A stretch of DNA of 64,000 nt from Earliella scabrosa (GCA_022605405.1 JABYQQ010000002.1:2790001-2854000); one strand, 5' to 3'; counted from the stretch's first letter, positions 37,490-49,212 are shown. A program made the numbers and translations. The notes: generated by a model from the sequence alone, not told the origin.

Positions 37490-39283
37490 TCAGTGATACA
37501 CCTTGACCACAGGTCTACCCTTCAGGTGGAAAGCCACTTCTTGAAAATGCGATGGCGGCGCACCACCCCGATGCACTGGGAACACCTTCTTCAAGAACTC
37601 CTCGCGCTCTTTGCTCGTAGTTCCACGCTTTTGAGATAGGAAGAACAACGCGTCGTCGGGATCGATTAGCTCGCACAGCAGCTTCCCGGTGCCAGGATCT
37701 CTGCTACTCAAGATAGCCTCGAGCTTCTCCACTGCGTTCGGACAAGGAAGCGGTCTTCCTTCGTCAGCCATGCAACGCAAGAAGCCGCGCAAATCGTGAG
37801 GCACGGCTACAATCACTTCAGGCTCCTCGCCCGGAAACAATCCGCTCAGTCCGAGTTCGTCAACCCAGTCACAGTGCAGTCGAAGGGATTCAGCGGTACG
37901 CCGGGGCACGTAACGGGTGAAGGCCCATCTATTCCGGCCAGCCAGGCCCAGCTCGCCGTGTTGGCGGCGTTTGCTGTCCCAGTCGAAGTGGAAGCCCCAC
38001 GTCTCGGACGTCGTGTCGTCGCCCGTGCCTGCGTACAGCGCGGGAGTCCCGACGATGGGCCTCTCGCTCCATGGGTCTCCCGGAAGCCGTGTACCAGACG
38101 CGAGGGCACCGTAGAGGAGCATGGGCGCGGAGATGTAGAACGGGTCGCCCCCGAATGCCTCGCTCCGGCGCACAGAGTCCGGGCGGGGCATACTTGCCGA
38201 GAAATGGACCGTCGGGGCGGTGTTCCACAACGGCAGGGAGTCTCCGAGGGCATGTTCTGCAAACGCGAGCGGCATAACCTCGATCAGAGCCTGCACAACC
38301 TGGCTTGGGGTAAAAAAGGGGAGGTGGAGATTGGTTTCGGGGGGATGCGACCCGTAGTTGAGGTAGTGGAAGGTGAAGGCGGGGTGGCACGGGATAGGAG
38401 GGATAACGGAGAGGAAGAGTGGATGGAGGATACTCTCGACGGTGCGGAACCACATAGGGTGCATCCAGAGCCACTCGAGCATGGACTCTCGCACGTTCTC
38501 ATTTTCCGGGTCGAGGTTGGGGCATCCGGACAGATTGAACCGTCGACAATTTGGTAGGGCTGCTATCAGGGTCACGATATCGTCTAGGGTTATAAGAAGA
38601 TTATTGGAGAGTGATATGGCGCACACGGTGTCGGGGTCCACGGCAGCGACAACGTCAATGATTTGACTTGCGGACAGACGCCATATAGAGAGGTCAAGAA
38701 ACGTGATATCGGCTGCAGTGGTGGCGTTGAGGGCGCTGAAGGCACGCTGTGATCCTATGGCGTCTATGACCAAGTGCAGTCCGTCCGTCCGATACTCTGA
38801 CTGGCATCCAGGGATAAGCCGCAGCTTCCATACCATGTAGTCTGCCGGGGTTTTGGCTCTCCACAGGTCGTGTACGACCTTGGAGGAGCCAATGGGCGGG
38901 TATGGGAGCGGTCCAGGAGTTCTCTGAAACTCGTCGAACCAGTCTATCAACATCTCCGACTCCGGGGTGTACTGCGGGAAGCGCAGCCCTCCAGGCGGTG
39001 ACGGAGGAACGACCACATATTGGAAGGCCCGGGCTTCGTGCAAAATTGCGTACAGAACGCTCAAGCGGCATCGGATGTTGTCGAGGTCGCCATCATGGTA
39101 AGGAGGCAGGATGGCCTTCCCTACGCCCTCAGCGGGCGGGTCTGATCGGAAGGAAAGCTGAATGCTCTCGACGTCCGTCTTCGGTGCGAGCACGAGATAG
39201 AGGGACACCACTACGTCCAGTGGCATGCGGAGTCGCCCTGATCCAAGTGGTACTTCGATTTGTTTCACGGTCAGGTCCGACAC
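37490..39283 (-). CDS. 597-residue protein of unknown function, single exon
   Basis: A single uninterrupted frame encodes MSDLTVKQIEVPLGSGRLRM through GRPVVKVYH. Its length with no intron, in a genome where most genes are split, makes it convincing as a gene. I do not recognise a family. Residues about 190-260 have leucine-rich-repeat texture (ITFLDLSIWRLSASQIIDVV, ALPNCRRFNLSGCPNLDPEN), so it may be a divergent LRR or F-box-related protein lacking a visible F-box. The C-terminal third is rich in charged and aromatic residues (GFHFDWDSKRRQHGELGLAG). There is no signal peptide or membrane segment. Its upstream region contains a MITE within 140 bases of the ATG. Confidence 0.75.
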   Translation of the reverse strand: MSDLTVKQIEVPLGSGRLRMPLDVVVSLYLVLAPKTDVESIQLSFRSDPPAEGVGKAILPPYHDGDLDNIRCRLSVLYAILHEARAFQYVVVPPSPPGGLRFPQYTPESEMLIDWFDEFQRTPGPLPYPPIGSSKVVHDLWRAKTPADYMVWKLRLIPGCQSEYRTDGLHLVIDAIGSQRAFSALNATTAADITFLDLSIWRLSASQIIDVVAAVDPDTVCAISLSNNLLITLDDIVTLIAALPNCRRFNLSGCPNLDPENENVRESMLEWLWMHPMWFRTVESILHPLFLSVIPPIPCHPAFTFHYLNYGSHPPETNLHLPFFTPSQVVQALIEVMPLAFAEHALGDSLPLWNTAPTVHFSASMPRPDSVRRSEAFGGDPFYISAPMLLYGALASGTRLPGDPWSERPIVGTPALYAGTGDDTTSETWGFHFDWDSKRRQHGELGLAGRNRWAFTRYVPRRTAESLRLHCDWVDELGLSGLFPGEEPEVIVAVPHDLRGFLRCMADEGRPLPCPNAVEKLEAILSSRDPGTGKLLCELIDPDDALFFLSQKRGTTSKEREEFLKKVFPVHRGGAPPSHFQEVAFHLKGRPVVKVYH

Positions 39284-39421
39284 CGGTTCCTCTGGCCAAA
39301 CCTCCCGCAGGACATCAGGCCTGATGATTCGGTAACCCGCTATCTCGATTAAGGCCCAGAATACGCGGAGGACGACGGTAAACCACCTTCGGACGACGCG
39401 ATCTGAGGGTCAAAGTCAATG

Positions 39422-39691
39422 TACTGTACTGTTCAATCCAAAGCGGCGCCGGGTGTGACCTGTGACCGCCAGGAGTTCTCAAAGCGGCGCGGCGCGACCC
39501 CCAAAAAGGTGTGACCGAGGGCTTTGGGCGCCGGAGGCGCCCGAAAACTTGCCATATTTGGAAGGACTGACGCCCGAAAGCCGAGCACCCAAGGGGCCCG
39601 ACGGCCTGTGACCTGTGACCGACACCTCAGAACGGTGCGGATGGTGGTCCTGTGACATGTGACGCGCCGCTTTGGATTGAACAGTACAGTA
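39422..39691. mobile_element. 270-bp MITE-like element with 28-bp perfect terminal inverted repeats
   Basis: Positions 39,422-39,449 and 39,664-39,691 are perfect inverted repeats. After a TA at each outer end the repeat begins CTGTACTGTTCAATCCAAAG and continues CGGCGC. The TA at both outer edges fits the TA target duplication of Tc1/mariner-type elements, so the mobile unit is about 266 bp plus one duplicated TA. Inside are several TGTGACC repeats near both ends (39,452-39,468, 39,510, 39,603-39,620, 39,649-39,660), an extra copy of AAAGCGGCGC at 39,481, and a perfect hairpin at 39,526-39,542 (GGGCGCC, GGA, GGCGCCC). There is no coding frame, so it would be non-autonomous. Confidence 0.82.
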
Positions 39692-39704
39692 TTAGAAGCG
39701 AACG

Positions 39705-40513
39705 TTAGTTATGCAATCTACCTTCGGAGCTGTGCACAGGGTCTGGAACTACATCGGGATTGATAAACACGCCGTCGGGGTGCCCGACGCGCTCAGGGGT
39801 TCTGAAGGCATGTACCATTCCATAGTCATTTGTGAGACGAAGCAACTGATGGGCAGACAAGACCGGGCCCCCAGGCTGTCGCACGAAGCAGTACGCCGGA
39901 AAGTCGACGTCGGTGACGTCGACGACGCATATACCAACACCGTTGCACGAGGCCGCTGTCAGCGCCATCATCAAGTCAGTTCTACATCCGCACATGGCGA
40001 GATTCGGTGACACACTGTACACACACCTCGGTCCCAGCAGCCCTTCCTACAGTCCACGATGCCGTTCGCAAACATCCGCCCGCTGATGTACGTCTCGTGT
40101 TCGAGGTCGGTAGTCCAGCTGATAGCGAGGAGAGCGAGCAAGTACGGGCAGGGGATGGCCGGGTCGAGCGGATCTCTCCCTTGTCGTGCGAGCGCATCGA
40201 GCCAACGTAGCTCAGAGAGCGCCGCAGCCCTGTTCTCTCGTTGCCGGAGGAGACCGAAGAAACGGTAGAGTGCACGCACGGGCTGGTCGCCCGTCGCGAA
40301 CTGGTGGTGGAAGGCGCCGACGCAGCGGTAGGCGGACGTGTAGCATGTGTGTTGGCTGTATTGGCCGCCGAACGAGCGACAGACTCGAGCGACGAGGAAG
40401 ACTCCCATGCGTTGTCCCATGTCGAAAGGCGGGTCCAGGTCCAGCTGATGGTGGGTGTTGAAGGACACCCCAGTTTCGATGTCGATGGTATGGCTGTGAG
40501 AATTCGAAGACAC
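39705..40513 (-). CDS. Small hypothetical protein, two exons
   Basis: I do not recognise this protein. The start at 40513 gives MSSNSHSHTIDIETGVSFNT, and the frame continues through SFGGQYSQHTCYTSAYRCVG and LRWLDALARQGRDPLDPAIP to CRKGCWDR. An intron beginning GTGTGTGTAC and ending CTGACAG would join this to ASCNGVGICVVDVTDVDF and QLLRLTNDYGMVHAFRTPER, stopping at 39705. The joined product is about 255 residues, Cys-containing, without a signal peptide. If the intron is wrong the protein ends near 39,971. The gene stops 14 bases from the MITE. Confidence 0.5.
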
Positions 40514-41300
40514 CGCTCAGAGCGGGGTCACCCACACACACACATGAGCATGTTGTCACTATGGCAAGGCGCTCATAGTTCGACCAGCGCTAACATAGGC
40601 TAGCCAGTACCAGGAGATTGAAGTGGCTAGACATTTACTGTGCCCCCTGATCGTGCGTTTTATAGCGCAGCAGGGAAAAGACATAGGTACATCTGTTCAA
40701 GACCGAGGTAATGTTAATGCTGACTGGCGACGATGCATCGATGACCGACTGTACGTGTGACTGTGGGCGCCGTGGCCGCGCTCTGATACTCAAGCGCAGT
40801 TGTAGGATCGGCGCAGATGCGGACGCGACAAAGCGCCGATCGAAGCCCAGAGGTAATGCATGCATGAGTATCCGACAAAGAACCGAGTATGTACTCACCT
40901 CGACCTATGAGGCACAGATCCTCCCACCGGTACCCCCGACGTAAATCACTGATCTGCAGCTGCCAGCTGCGTCGCAGTCGGTAAGCTGATCATGATCGCC
41001 CGGTAACGGGGCATGTCAACTTCGGTTGGGTTGGGTTGGGTGGTTGGGTTCAAACGAGTGCGAGTGCAGTGCCATTCCGTGCCCACGGGTATACAGAAGA
41101 TCGAAAGCGAACGCGGAGAAAGAGCGGAGACACAAAACGGACAAAGGCACATAAGACTCCCTGATCGTACACCGACACCGACACTGCTCCATCTCAACAC
41201 CAAACCACGGTTACAGGGGCACGCAGGCAAAGACGCGACTCGTACAGCTGAACAGCGGAACATATGACCACCACACACAATGCGAACGCGGCGCCGGTGG
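40514..41300. other. Intergenic, with a short TTGGG microsatellite
   Basis: Nearly 790 bases without a supportable gene. A short run of TTGGG units lies at about 41,024-41,050. No other structure was seen. Confidence 0.45.
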
Positions 41301-44300
41301 TCATGCAGCCCATGGCGCATGCTGCCTCTTCACATACCACGTCTTCGGCGTGCCCTGCATGATGTCTGGCAACAAAACAACACAATCAGCGATCAGCAAC
41401 CGTACATACCGCACCCAGAGCGCACACGCACCTATTGGCGAAGTGAAGTTGTACAAGAACGGATGCACGCCGCCGCCCTGGCCATCGTGCGCCGCGAGCG
41501 CGCGCTCAGTCAGTCTTGCAGGCTCGACCTGTACAACGCGCCCCTCGACGACAATCCCGTTGGCCGCGCGGCGGTTCGGCGCGAACACGGGGGACGGGTT
41601 CGGCATCTCCGAGTCGAGGTCGATGTCGAGCGAGGCCGCGAGCGGGCGCTTCGGCGGGAGGTCCGCCCCAGCCCCGCCGGCCATTGCGAACTTGGAAGGC
41701 GTGTATTCGCGCATGGGCGTATCCGCGTACGTGTCAAACGAGGTCGGGCGGGCATGGGTCTGGGTCGAGGGCGGGACCTGGGATGAGGAGTTTGAGGAGT
41801 AACGCGACTCAGGGCGCGCGGCGAGGGAGCGCGATTGGGAGCGCTCGCGGGTCGCATGGCGGGATTGAATCTCGCCTTCGACGGAGCGGGGGAAGAATAT
41901 CTAGAAAAAGAAGTGAGTGCTGAAGTAAGTGGGAGGGGGGGGGTTGCACGTACAACGAGCGTGATTGCGGAAGAAATGACACAGCCAATGGCTGAGATAG
42001 AAGTGAGAAGCTCCGTCCAGAATCTGTGGACAAGGGCGGGTGAGTTCAAGCTTGCGTTCAGATGGGGGAAACGAGACACGCACGGGCTTTCGTTGACGTG
42101 CTGGTGAGGACGCACGCCATCAATAGCGAGGACGAGGAGGGGCGCAACGAACAGGAAGCGGAACACGACGCGGAGGGTGTTCAGTTCGTGGAACGTAGTG
42201 AGGCGGACTATCGTCCGCGTGTCGACACCATTCCTTTTCTGTTGAGCGATCCGTTAGTGAGTCTGACTATTTCACAAATGATTTTTGCGGGCGCACCAAG
42301 TTGCTGATGAATGTAGGGAAAGTCCACAGAATCGGCATGAACCAAAGAGTAAGAGACAAGCTGCCTAAGCTCCCCGCCAAGAACGTGAAGGCTTCGCACT
42401 GCGTCGTGGGCTGAGCGTGATGATCATGATCGATGGTGCATGGTTGAGACGCACCTTGAGTGGATCAGCCCGCGTGAATATCGTGACCAGTGGCATGTAT
42501 GTGATGGCAATGAGGGAGCCAACGATCCAAGTCCTGAAGTACAAGCTCCGGAACCAGTCCTGCTGTACCGAGCCGGAGTTGACGAGGAAGAGCCAAAAGC
42601 AGAGTTCTTCCAAGTGCGTTACCCTGCGCGCGCGGGGTTGGCAGCGTTAGCGCGGTGATGAAGAATGTAGAGAGGGGGGCCGAGGACGCACATCTCGAGA
42701 CTCCATGAGATCGTGAAAAGCAAGTAGAGTGGAACGATAGCGTCCTTGTGCGTTTGTGTCCACATTTGCCATGGTTTGGGAACGACTGACAGCCGAGTTC
42801 GTGGGATTGATGCTCGAGGGTATCAAGAAGGACATGATGTTACTCACTGCCGTACACGGGGAGATCCACGTAACCTTCTTGGTACTTGATCACCGCGAAC
42901 CCGACACTATACGTCAATATACCTGGTATGCTCAACAGGTACGTATACTGCAGCGCAGGTGGTCAGACTCGTGCATGAGCGGCCAAGGACGGAGGCGCGT
43001 ACTGTCATGAGTCGTTTGAACGCGCCGGCGTATGGTCCATTGTTCAGCCTGGGTCGCACGTTAGCACAAGATCGGATAGCGATGTACGAGGGCGAGACGT
43101 ACTTGAGACACTTGAACCTGTCGAACTTCCACAGGTGGAACAGGAGGAAGCAGCCGAGCTGGATGTCGGAGGTTCGTCGGTTGGTGCTCCCACCTCTAGA
43201 GGCAAGACATACCAGGCAGGACATGATAGACCATACGATATACGTTGCCGGGGTAGTATGCGACATGGTGCGGAAAGATTACGAGGGAAAGTAGTACCAA
43301 ATAACTGCAGCGGGCGTCAGTCACGGAAATGAGTTGCAAACTTGCGCAAAGCGGAGGGTCATGACGTCGAGTATAATAGAAGGTTGGCTCAGAATAGCAT
43401 CGAGGGATTCTCGCATGTGTTGTGGCGGAGAAGAGGTGCATGAAGATGTACAAGTCCGGCATCGGATCGACGACTCAACTCCCTCCTCGTCCATCACCCG
43501 TCCTCCAGACACCGAGCTCGAGCAGGGTAGGAGGAAGTACTCACAAATAAGTCAAACCCCGGGGGGCTACGGAGTAGCTCTGGAGAGAAAAGACTTGAAC
43601 GTCCAAAGGTCGTAGAGGTGGGTGAGCGTGGCGCAGCTGGGGACGGCCATCGGGACGCGGGGGTAATATGTGCAGCGACGGTGGCGACTGGCAAGCGATT
43701 GGCACGAAACGGAATCAGTGCACATGGGTCTCATCAAGAGGGACATCAAACCGTGACGCTCGTCCGTTTCCGTGCCCATCATCTCCGTTCCCATTCCCCG
43801 GACAGGAGCACGCAGCATGCTGTCATGGAGAAGCCCCGGCCGTGTCTCATGCCCAGACGGAGCAGACCGCAATAGAGTAAACAGGTGTGGCCCGGAAGTC
43901 GAAGGCGAGCGCAGCCTTGCACAGCTGGATGCAACTGCTTGGCGGAGGGCCGTCGCGACCGACTGCCTCCGTCCGGCTCGTCTGCACCCACGGCGAGTTG
44001 ATCTTGATCTCACCAAAGCCCAACGTTGATCACAAGAACTCTTGGACGAGATATTGCGGCGGTTTGCGTCGGCGTCGTTGATGCAGAAGGGCCAATGTCT
44101 GAGTATCAGCGCTAGTGCGCACGCCATGATGGATACATCGCCACAGTCGTCCTTTGGTCCTTGCTGGTCCTGTCTAGCTCGCAGGAGGACGCAATATGCC
44201 CAGATAATCGGAGCTGGATGTCTGAGAGGAGCGATGGGGGTTGCAGCATTCGTATGAGATGGAGGCAAGTCGAGAGAGACATGAAACTGCGCGCCCGCCA

Positions 44301-44301
44301 T
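41301..44301 (-). CDS. Multi-pass membrane protein of an uncharacterised Agaricomycete family
   Basis: The exon chain is clear from about 43,340 to 41,301 and each GT-AG junction keeps frame. In order it gives FDRFKC-LKLNNGPYAGAFKR-LMT, YTYLLSIPGILTYSVGFAVI, KYQEGYVDLPVYG-IVPKPWQ, MWTQTHKDAIVPLYLLFTIS, HLEELCFWLFLVNSGSVQQD, LYFRTWIVGSLIAITYMPLV, then CEAFTFLAGSLGSLSLTLWF, PILWTFPTFI, VDTRTIVRLTTFHELNTLR, FLFVAPLLVLAIDGVRPHQ, IGCVISSAITLVI and FFPRSVEGEIQSRH. The C-terminus is a Ser-rich cytosolic tail ending KTWYVKRQHAPWAA. Six or more membrane segments are evident. From memory, proteins with these blocks are widespread in mushroom genomes with no assigned function. The N-terminal start at 44301 (MAGAQFHVSLDLPPSHTNAA) and the exons between it and 43,340 are uncertain. 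Confidence 0.75.
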
Positions 44302-44463
44302 GTCTCAAACGGGCAACGGGCCGGGAGAGACGCGCGCGTGGGCGCATCAATTCCTGCCCAAACGAGATAATCTAGCCGAGAGCGATCTCATCTCGTCTTT
44401 TTCTCTTGCAATCATCTTGGATCTTCACATCTTCGAAGTCAAAAGTCTCTGAACGCACGGGCA

Positions 44464-45108
44464 ATGTCGCTCTCGACGCCAACACCAGACGACATCGACG
44501 ACCTTCTTCTGTCCTGCCGCTACGGCGATGTCGAGGACATCCAACAGTTCGTCTCCACCTTCGGTCCTGACCCGCTCGCGTCCGCGCGCGACGACAACGG
44601 GAACACAGTCCTGCACATGGTCGCTGCCAACGGACACACAGGTACGTACAGGTCCGTGCAGTCTATGCAAAAAAGCAGCAGACTGATGTGCGCAAGACAT
44701 GCACCAGACGCACTAGACTATCTCCTCACCCAGGTCCCCACCACACTGCTCTCCGCCCGAAATAACGCAGGCTCGACCCCACTCCATTGGGCCGCCTTGA
44801 ATAGCCATCTCCTCATTGCGCAGAAGCTGGTTCAGTTATCTGGCGGTCCTGGCGTGGACCTGATCGACATCAAGAACGCTGTTGGGCGTTCACCGCTGGG
44901 AGAGGCGGAGAACGCGGGTTGGGAGGAGGGCGCGAAGTGGTTCGTGGAGGTGATGAATCTGGATGAGAAGGCGAAGGGCGAGGAGGACCCTGAACTGGCC
45001 GAGGGCGCGGAGAATATCGAGGTCGAGATCCAGGACGCGGAGGGACAGGTCGCGAAAATGACACTCGGCCGGGAGAACGGAGGCACGTCAAGTAACAGTG
45101 CGAGTTAG
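44464..45108 (+). CDS. YAR1: Ankyrin-repeat protein, Yar1-like ribosomal protein S3 chaperone
   Basis: The protein resembles yeast Yar1, an ankyrin chaperone that protects and imports the small-subunit protein Rps3. It starts at 44464 (MSLSTPTPDDIDDLLLSCRY). The first ankyrin repeat spans the intron: DNGNTVLHMVAANGHT, then DALDYLLTQVPTTLLSARN. The second is NAGSTPLHWAALNSHLLIAQ and the third VGRSPLGEAENAGWEEGAKW. The ALHxAAxNGH / ALHWAxLN / xxEAENxG pattern and the acidic tail (GEEDPELAEGAENIEVEIQD) fit Yar1 in order and length (about 190 residues). The intron is 44,642-44,707 and restores Asp by joining G to AC. It diverges from the membrane protein gene with only 162 bases between the ATGs, so they likely share a promoter region. 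Confidence 0.86.
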   Translation: MSLSTPTPDDIDDLLLSCRYGDVEDIQQFVSTFGPDPLASARDDNGNTVLHMVAANGHTGTYRSVQSMQKSSRLMCARHAPDALDYLLTQVPTTLLSARNNAGSTPLHWAALNSHLLIAQKLVQLSGGPGVDLIDIKNAVGRSPLGEAENAGWEEGAKWFVEVMNLDEKAKGEEDPELAEGAENIEVEIQDAEGQVAKMTLGRENGGTSSNSAS

Positions 45109-47554
45109 CATCGTACGTCCCTTCATTTCATCAACGTTCCGCGATCGCTCTTAGGCACTCTATCTGACCGAGCGCTGTTTACCCTCCAGTTGTAGGTCAT
45201 TGTAGATGTATTCAGGTACCGTGTACGATTCGGCGGCGATGACTAGCAAAATCAGGCGACCGATCCCATACCGGCCCCTACGTCCGTCCCACCTCAACGA
45301 CGGCTTCGCAGTTCATTCAATCCTCAAACGCTACCGCTACATCTGTGCCCGAGCATCCGCCCTGCTAACTAATACTCGTCGTCATGCTCGGTGCGTCCCA
45401 GTTTCATCCCCCCGGTGATTAAGTTTGCTGCGCGCGCGAGGGTTCCCGCTTCTTACCCACAGAGCTAAACATGAACGCTCACATCTATCGTGCATGCCGC
45501 ACTCCATGCCATCTGTGCCCCCGAATATATCAGCTTGAGCGCATGTACGGGAGCACCCACCGCGCCCCTTGCGCCCGGAGTGTCTGGCTCCGGAAAACCT
45601 AATCCACTATCCATCCTTGCTTGACGCCGGCGACATAGCATGTGGGAGCCGGATGCTACTCAGCTTCGGCATGTCCGAGTTCTGCTCGTTCCATCGTTCG
45701 TATGCCCAGTTCATGCACGCTTCCCTCTTCCCATATCACCGTGCCACTGGCAGCGCTCTGATTGTATCAATGCTTGCCCCTAGTTGTGTCCACTATGAGA
45801 TTGAGGCATAACATGCCGGGATCGCTGACCCTGGCTGGCTTGCGGTACGTCCCTTCCTGTTTGTGCCCTGGGACCTCGTTTGCACTGCCTTGCTCACGCT
45901 GCACAAGTACCATTGTGACTATGAATAGGTTTGCCTATGAGGACGTCCACGTCCGCGGCAACAAAACCTGGGACTCGGAATCCATCCACAGCGCACAATC
46001 CGGATCAGGGACGCAGAATATCTGCATCTTCTATTCCGTAAGTGGCGGAAGTAAACATGACGGTCAAGGACGAGGGACAACCATCATGCATCAAACTTCT
46101 GTACTCAGTTCCGAGGTACGGGCGCATGATTGTGTTTTGGCAGGTGGCAGAATGCACGAACCGGAAACTCAATCTGAAGCGCGAGCTCGAATCGCTTGCC
46201 ACGTTGACGTCTGTTAACGTTCCGGCGCACAGTGCGCAGCACTCCAACGGGTCCGCTCTGCGCTTCGCTTCGGCCATTCAGCGGGTTTCGCAGGCGGAGC
46301 TTGAAGGCGCAGCGGGCGGGGCCGGGGAATGAAGTCGTGGGCTGTTCGTCGGTCAGTTGCCATCTGTCACCAGTCCCGCGCTGGCGTTTGAGCCCGCTCG
46401 GCCGCTGCGATGCCTGTTCGATGCACTCCCGCTGCATTCTGCCGGCGCGAGCGCGTGTTATAGAGTGCAGACTGAGGTAGTTGAGGTGAGGTTGCAATCA
46501 TTATGTTCATCCAAACGTTCTTCTCATTTACTATCACCGATGCCCCGTCGTGCGATGGGAGATGTACGCTCTCCGCCGCCTAGGCAGCTCCTTCCTTGTG
46601 TCAGCGCTTTGTGACACGATACGACTTGCTGTCGGATGCGGTGGTGGGCGACGAGTAGCCAATTGTGCGCTGTGAAGAGATACTCTCGAACGAGCTGGTT
46701 GTGAGAAAGAGGAGGGTCCATGCGACATGGCTCCTTAGGAGAGCATACGAGAGAAGACCACAGTTGGCGGCCGGCTGTACGTACTGAAGGAAATCGGATC
46801 GCCTTTGCCCAACACGTTGATACCAGAAGAAACATGCCGTTTTGGCTCGACTCGTCGACTGTCATCGTTTGTATCGAGTTGTATGCGGGGATGCAATTCG
46901 TCCCAAACAATTGTCAAGTTGCCCAAGTGCAAGATACTAGGGGATGAAGAGGATCAGTAGGGGTGAAATGTGCAGGAGGATCGGGGTGGGACGCTGCCGT
47001 CCCAGCCTGGAACGCGTACCGCTCCATCAACGAGGGCAACATAGCCACAAATCGTTTGTAACCTCTCAGGGTCGAAAAGAAACTTATGGGGTTGGTGTGC
47101 ATACGTGGAAAGTCGATGACTTACTTACTTCCCTACTTTGTCGCGAAACGCAACCCCGTCGTCTCAGGTAGGATCGACGTCCGAGGGTGTCCTCTCACCT
47201 ACAGATCTCTTTGCGCTTGAGTAAGTAATCGTGACAGCCTTACATATTACAGGCTACGTCCGGCACGACAGCCTGAGAGGTGCAGCATATTGACGTCTCC
47301 CTGCAGATCTATGAGATGGGAGGTAGTACTCAGACGGCTGACGGTGGTAGGTTCGATCATGTGTTGCATGGCTGACAGTGACGCACATGTCGACAGTGAG
47401 AACTCAGCGCCTAAGGAAGGCGTAAGTTAACTCGCTACAACGGTGGACTGCGGTGGCACATAGAGTGTTCCTGGCTCGGTCTTCACAATGACATTGACAC
47501 TCATGCAAAACATAGACGACGCATGGCAGGTCAACAAAGGAAATGCATACTAGC
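45109..47554. other. 2.4-kb stretch without a convincing gene
   Basis: Many short frames occur on both strands (for example 46,042-46,332 plus, 46,105-46,497 minus) but none shows a family motif or frame-keeping exon continuity. I cannot exclude a small or decayed gene around 45.9-46.5 kb. No tRNA or transposon ends were seen. The stretch directly precedes inverted-repeat arm 2. Confidence 0.45.
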
Positions 47555-47598
47555 GTCGAGGAAAAACGTCTAAACAGCGAAGCAGGCCAGGCAATGGC

Positions 47599-48837
47599 CT
47601 AGTGCTTCTGCCAGCGCGTGATATGCGTGCGAACGGCTCGGAGTGCACGCTTCAGCGACATACTAGACTCTCGACGCATGTTTTTCGGTGGAGCCGGGCG
47701 CTGTTGCACTGTGGACAATGCGATCAGATGACGCTGTCCAGAGAGAGCGGACCCGGATCGCAACACGCACCGTCCAGCTTATGAGTCTCATCACTGTCTA
47801 GAACATGCGGTGCAGGGAACGGCTCGGCGTACTCTGCCTGAGAAGCAGTGGCGTTGTGGTGTTTGTGATGTTCACGCATGCGTGCTGCCTCTCTCTCCGC
47901 CCGTCTCTTCCGCGAGCGCAGGATTATTCTAGAGAGGATATATCAGTTCAGTTACCGGGATGCCAGAGTTCGCGCTTACGATACAATGGTGTCTGTTTCC
48001 TTGATAAACCCTTCGGGATTGGGAATCGTGGCTTCCGTGAGGTGGGCTGTCAGATCGAGCCAAAGATCGACGAGAGGGATAAGCTCCGCTTGCATGGGAT
48101 CCGCGTCATCTCCAAATAGATCCAAAGCAGGCATGCCAGTCGCGTGGTCAAGAATAGCATTCATCACGTTGCCCGAGTCTACTGTCTCGGGAGCAGTTGG
48201 AGGCTCGGGGGCAGATTGAGGCTCGGGGGCATGCTGCTTCTTGATCTGTAGTGAGCGAAGTATGTCATCCCCAAACTCGCGGTTCATCTGAAAGTACGCG
48301 GCAGTGCCGAGTGCCACGGCATTCGCATGCTCAAACATCTCTGGCCTCGCAATGACCCGCAGATTGAGCTCATACTCGTGCCAAAAGTAGCAGTTCGAGA
48401 ACGGGAACGGTGTGTCGGTATGGATGGGTGCTCGGCCGCGGGGATGGGAGGTATTTGGCGCGATAGGAACCACCATGTCCGATGTCAGCCCCCGCGAAAG
48501 ATTTTCGACACGCAGCGTAGGTGCGATGGGCTTGACAGTGTAGGCGTGCCATGGGTTGGCAGGCATAGGGAGCCATAAGGTCTGAATGTTGCTGCGTCAG
48601 CAAAGCCGTAAATGCAGATAGTCATGAGGTACTCACATTGACAAGAAATACAAGATACTTCTTTGTCGACATCGCCCTTGCTTCCGCTAATGCCTCAGGG
48701 TCATCGAGATCCTGGACCATGACTATTGGGTTGAGGCGAACGACGGCAAAATAATTGATGTTTGGCGCAAAGAGTTTCGTAGGCATAGAGATCTGCCCAG
48801 AGCGGAGGGCCGCAATTAATGGATGTAAGTCAGCCAT
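47599..48837 (-). CDS. Gene Z, copy 2: unknown protein with basic amphipathic C-tail
   Basis: This is the inverted duplicate of the gene at 32,336-33,579. The start at 48837 (MADLHPLIAALRSGQISMPT) aligns with copy 1; an upstream in-frame ATG at 48906 is not conserved. Over the 50 residues from MPTKLF to FLVN I count 41 identical to copy 1. The three introns sit at the same places: after FLVN, after DTIVS (GTAAGC...CTCTAG) and after KLD (GTGCGT...CCACAG). The tail ends LKRALRAVRTHITRWQKH, stop at 47,599-47,601. Sequence changes include an extra histidine-rich bit (REHHKHHNATASQAE) and altered acidic repeats (EPQSAPEPPTAPE). No stop or frameshift is needed. The function is unknown. Confidence 0.77.
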
Positions 48838-49212
48838 AGAGGCCAGTGGGAGGGATGGTCTGTAGACAGCGTTAGCAAGCACACACTGCGAGTTCGACTG
48901 TGCCAACGAGTCGAGCGGCGTGTCTACCGCGTGCGGCGTGGGATGTATTTGGCGTTGTTGATCTGTATCCGAGCTAAGCGCCGTCCCGAATATGGCAAGA
49001 GGAGTGTCCCTCTAGATCTGCACCCTCTGCGCGTGGCAGGCCTGCCTCAGGCTTGCACTGCAAGGCGTGCGCATGAAAATACTTCAGCGTCCGCGAACCT
49101 CATCGATAGTTATATTATGGCGCCTGTCGTGGTCTATCTCTGCCGCAACACTCCTCAGCCCTTCGATTCCCCTCTGAGTCACTAGCCCAGCCACTGGCAG
49201 CCTTCCACTGGC

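Noticed and set aside
41024..41050. TTGGG repeats that look telomere-like
   Set aside because: Only a few imperfect five-base units; basidiomycete telomeres use TTAGGG-type repeats and the surroundings are ordinary intergenic DNA.
42417..43294. Plus-strand frames opposite the membrane protein gene
   Set aside because: Minus-strand exons there join in frame into clear membrane segments; the plus frames show nothing.
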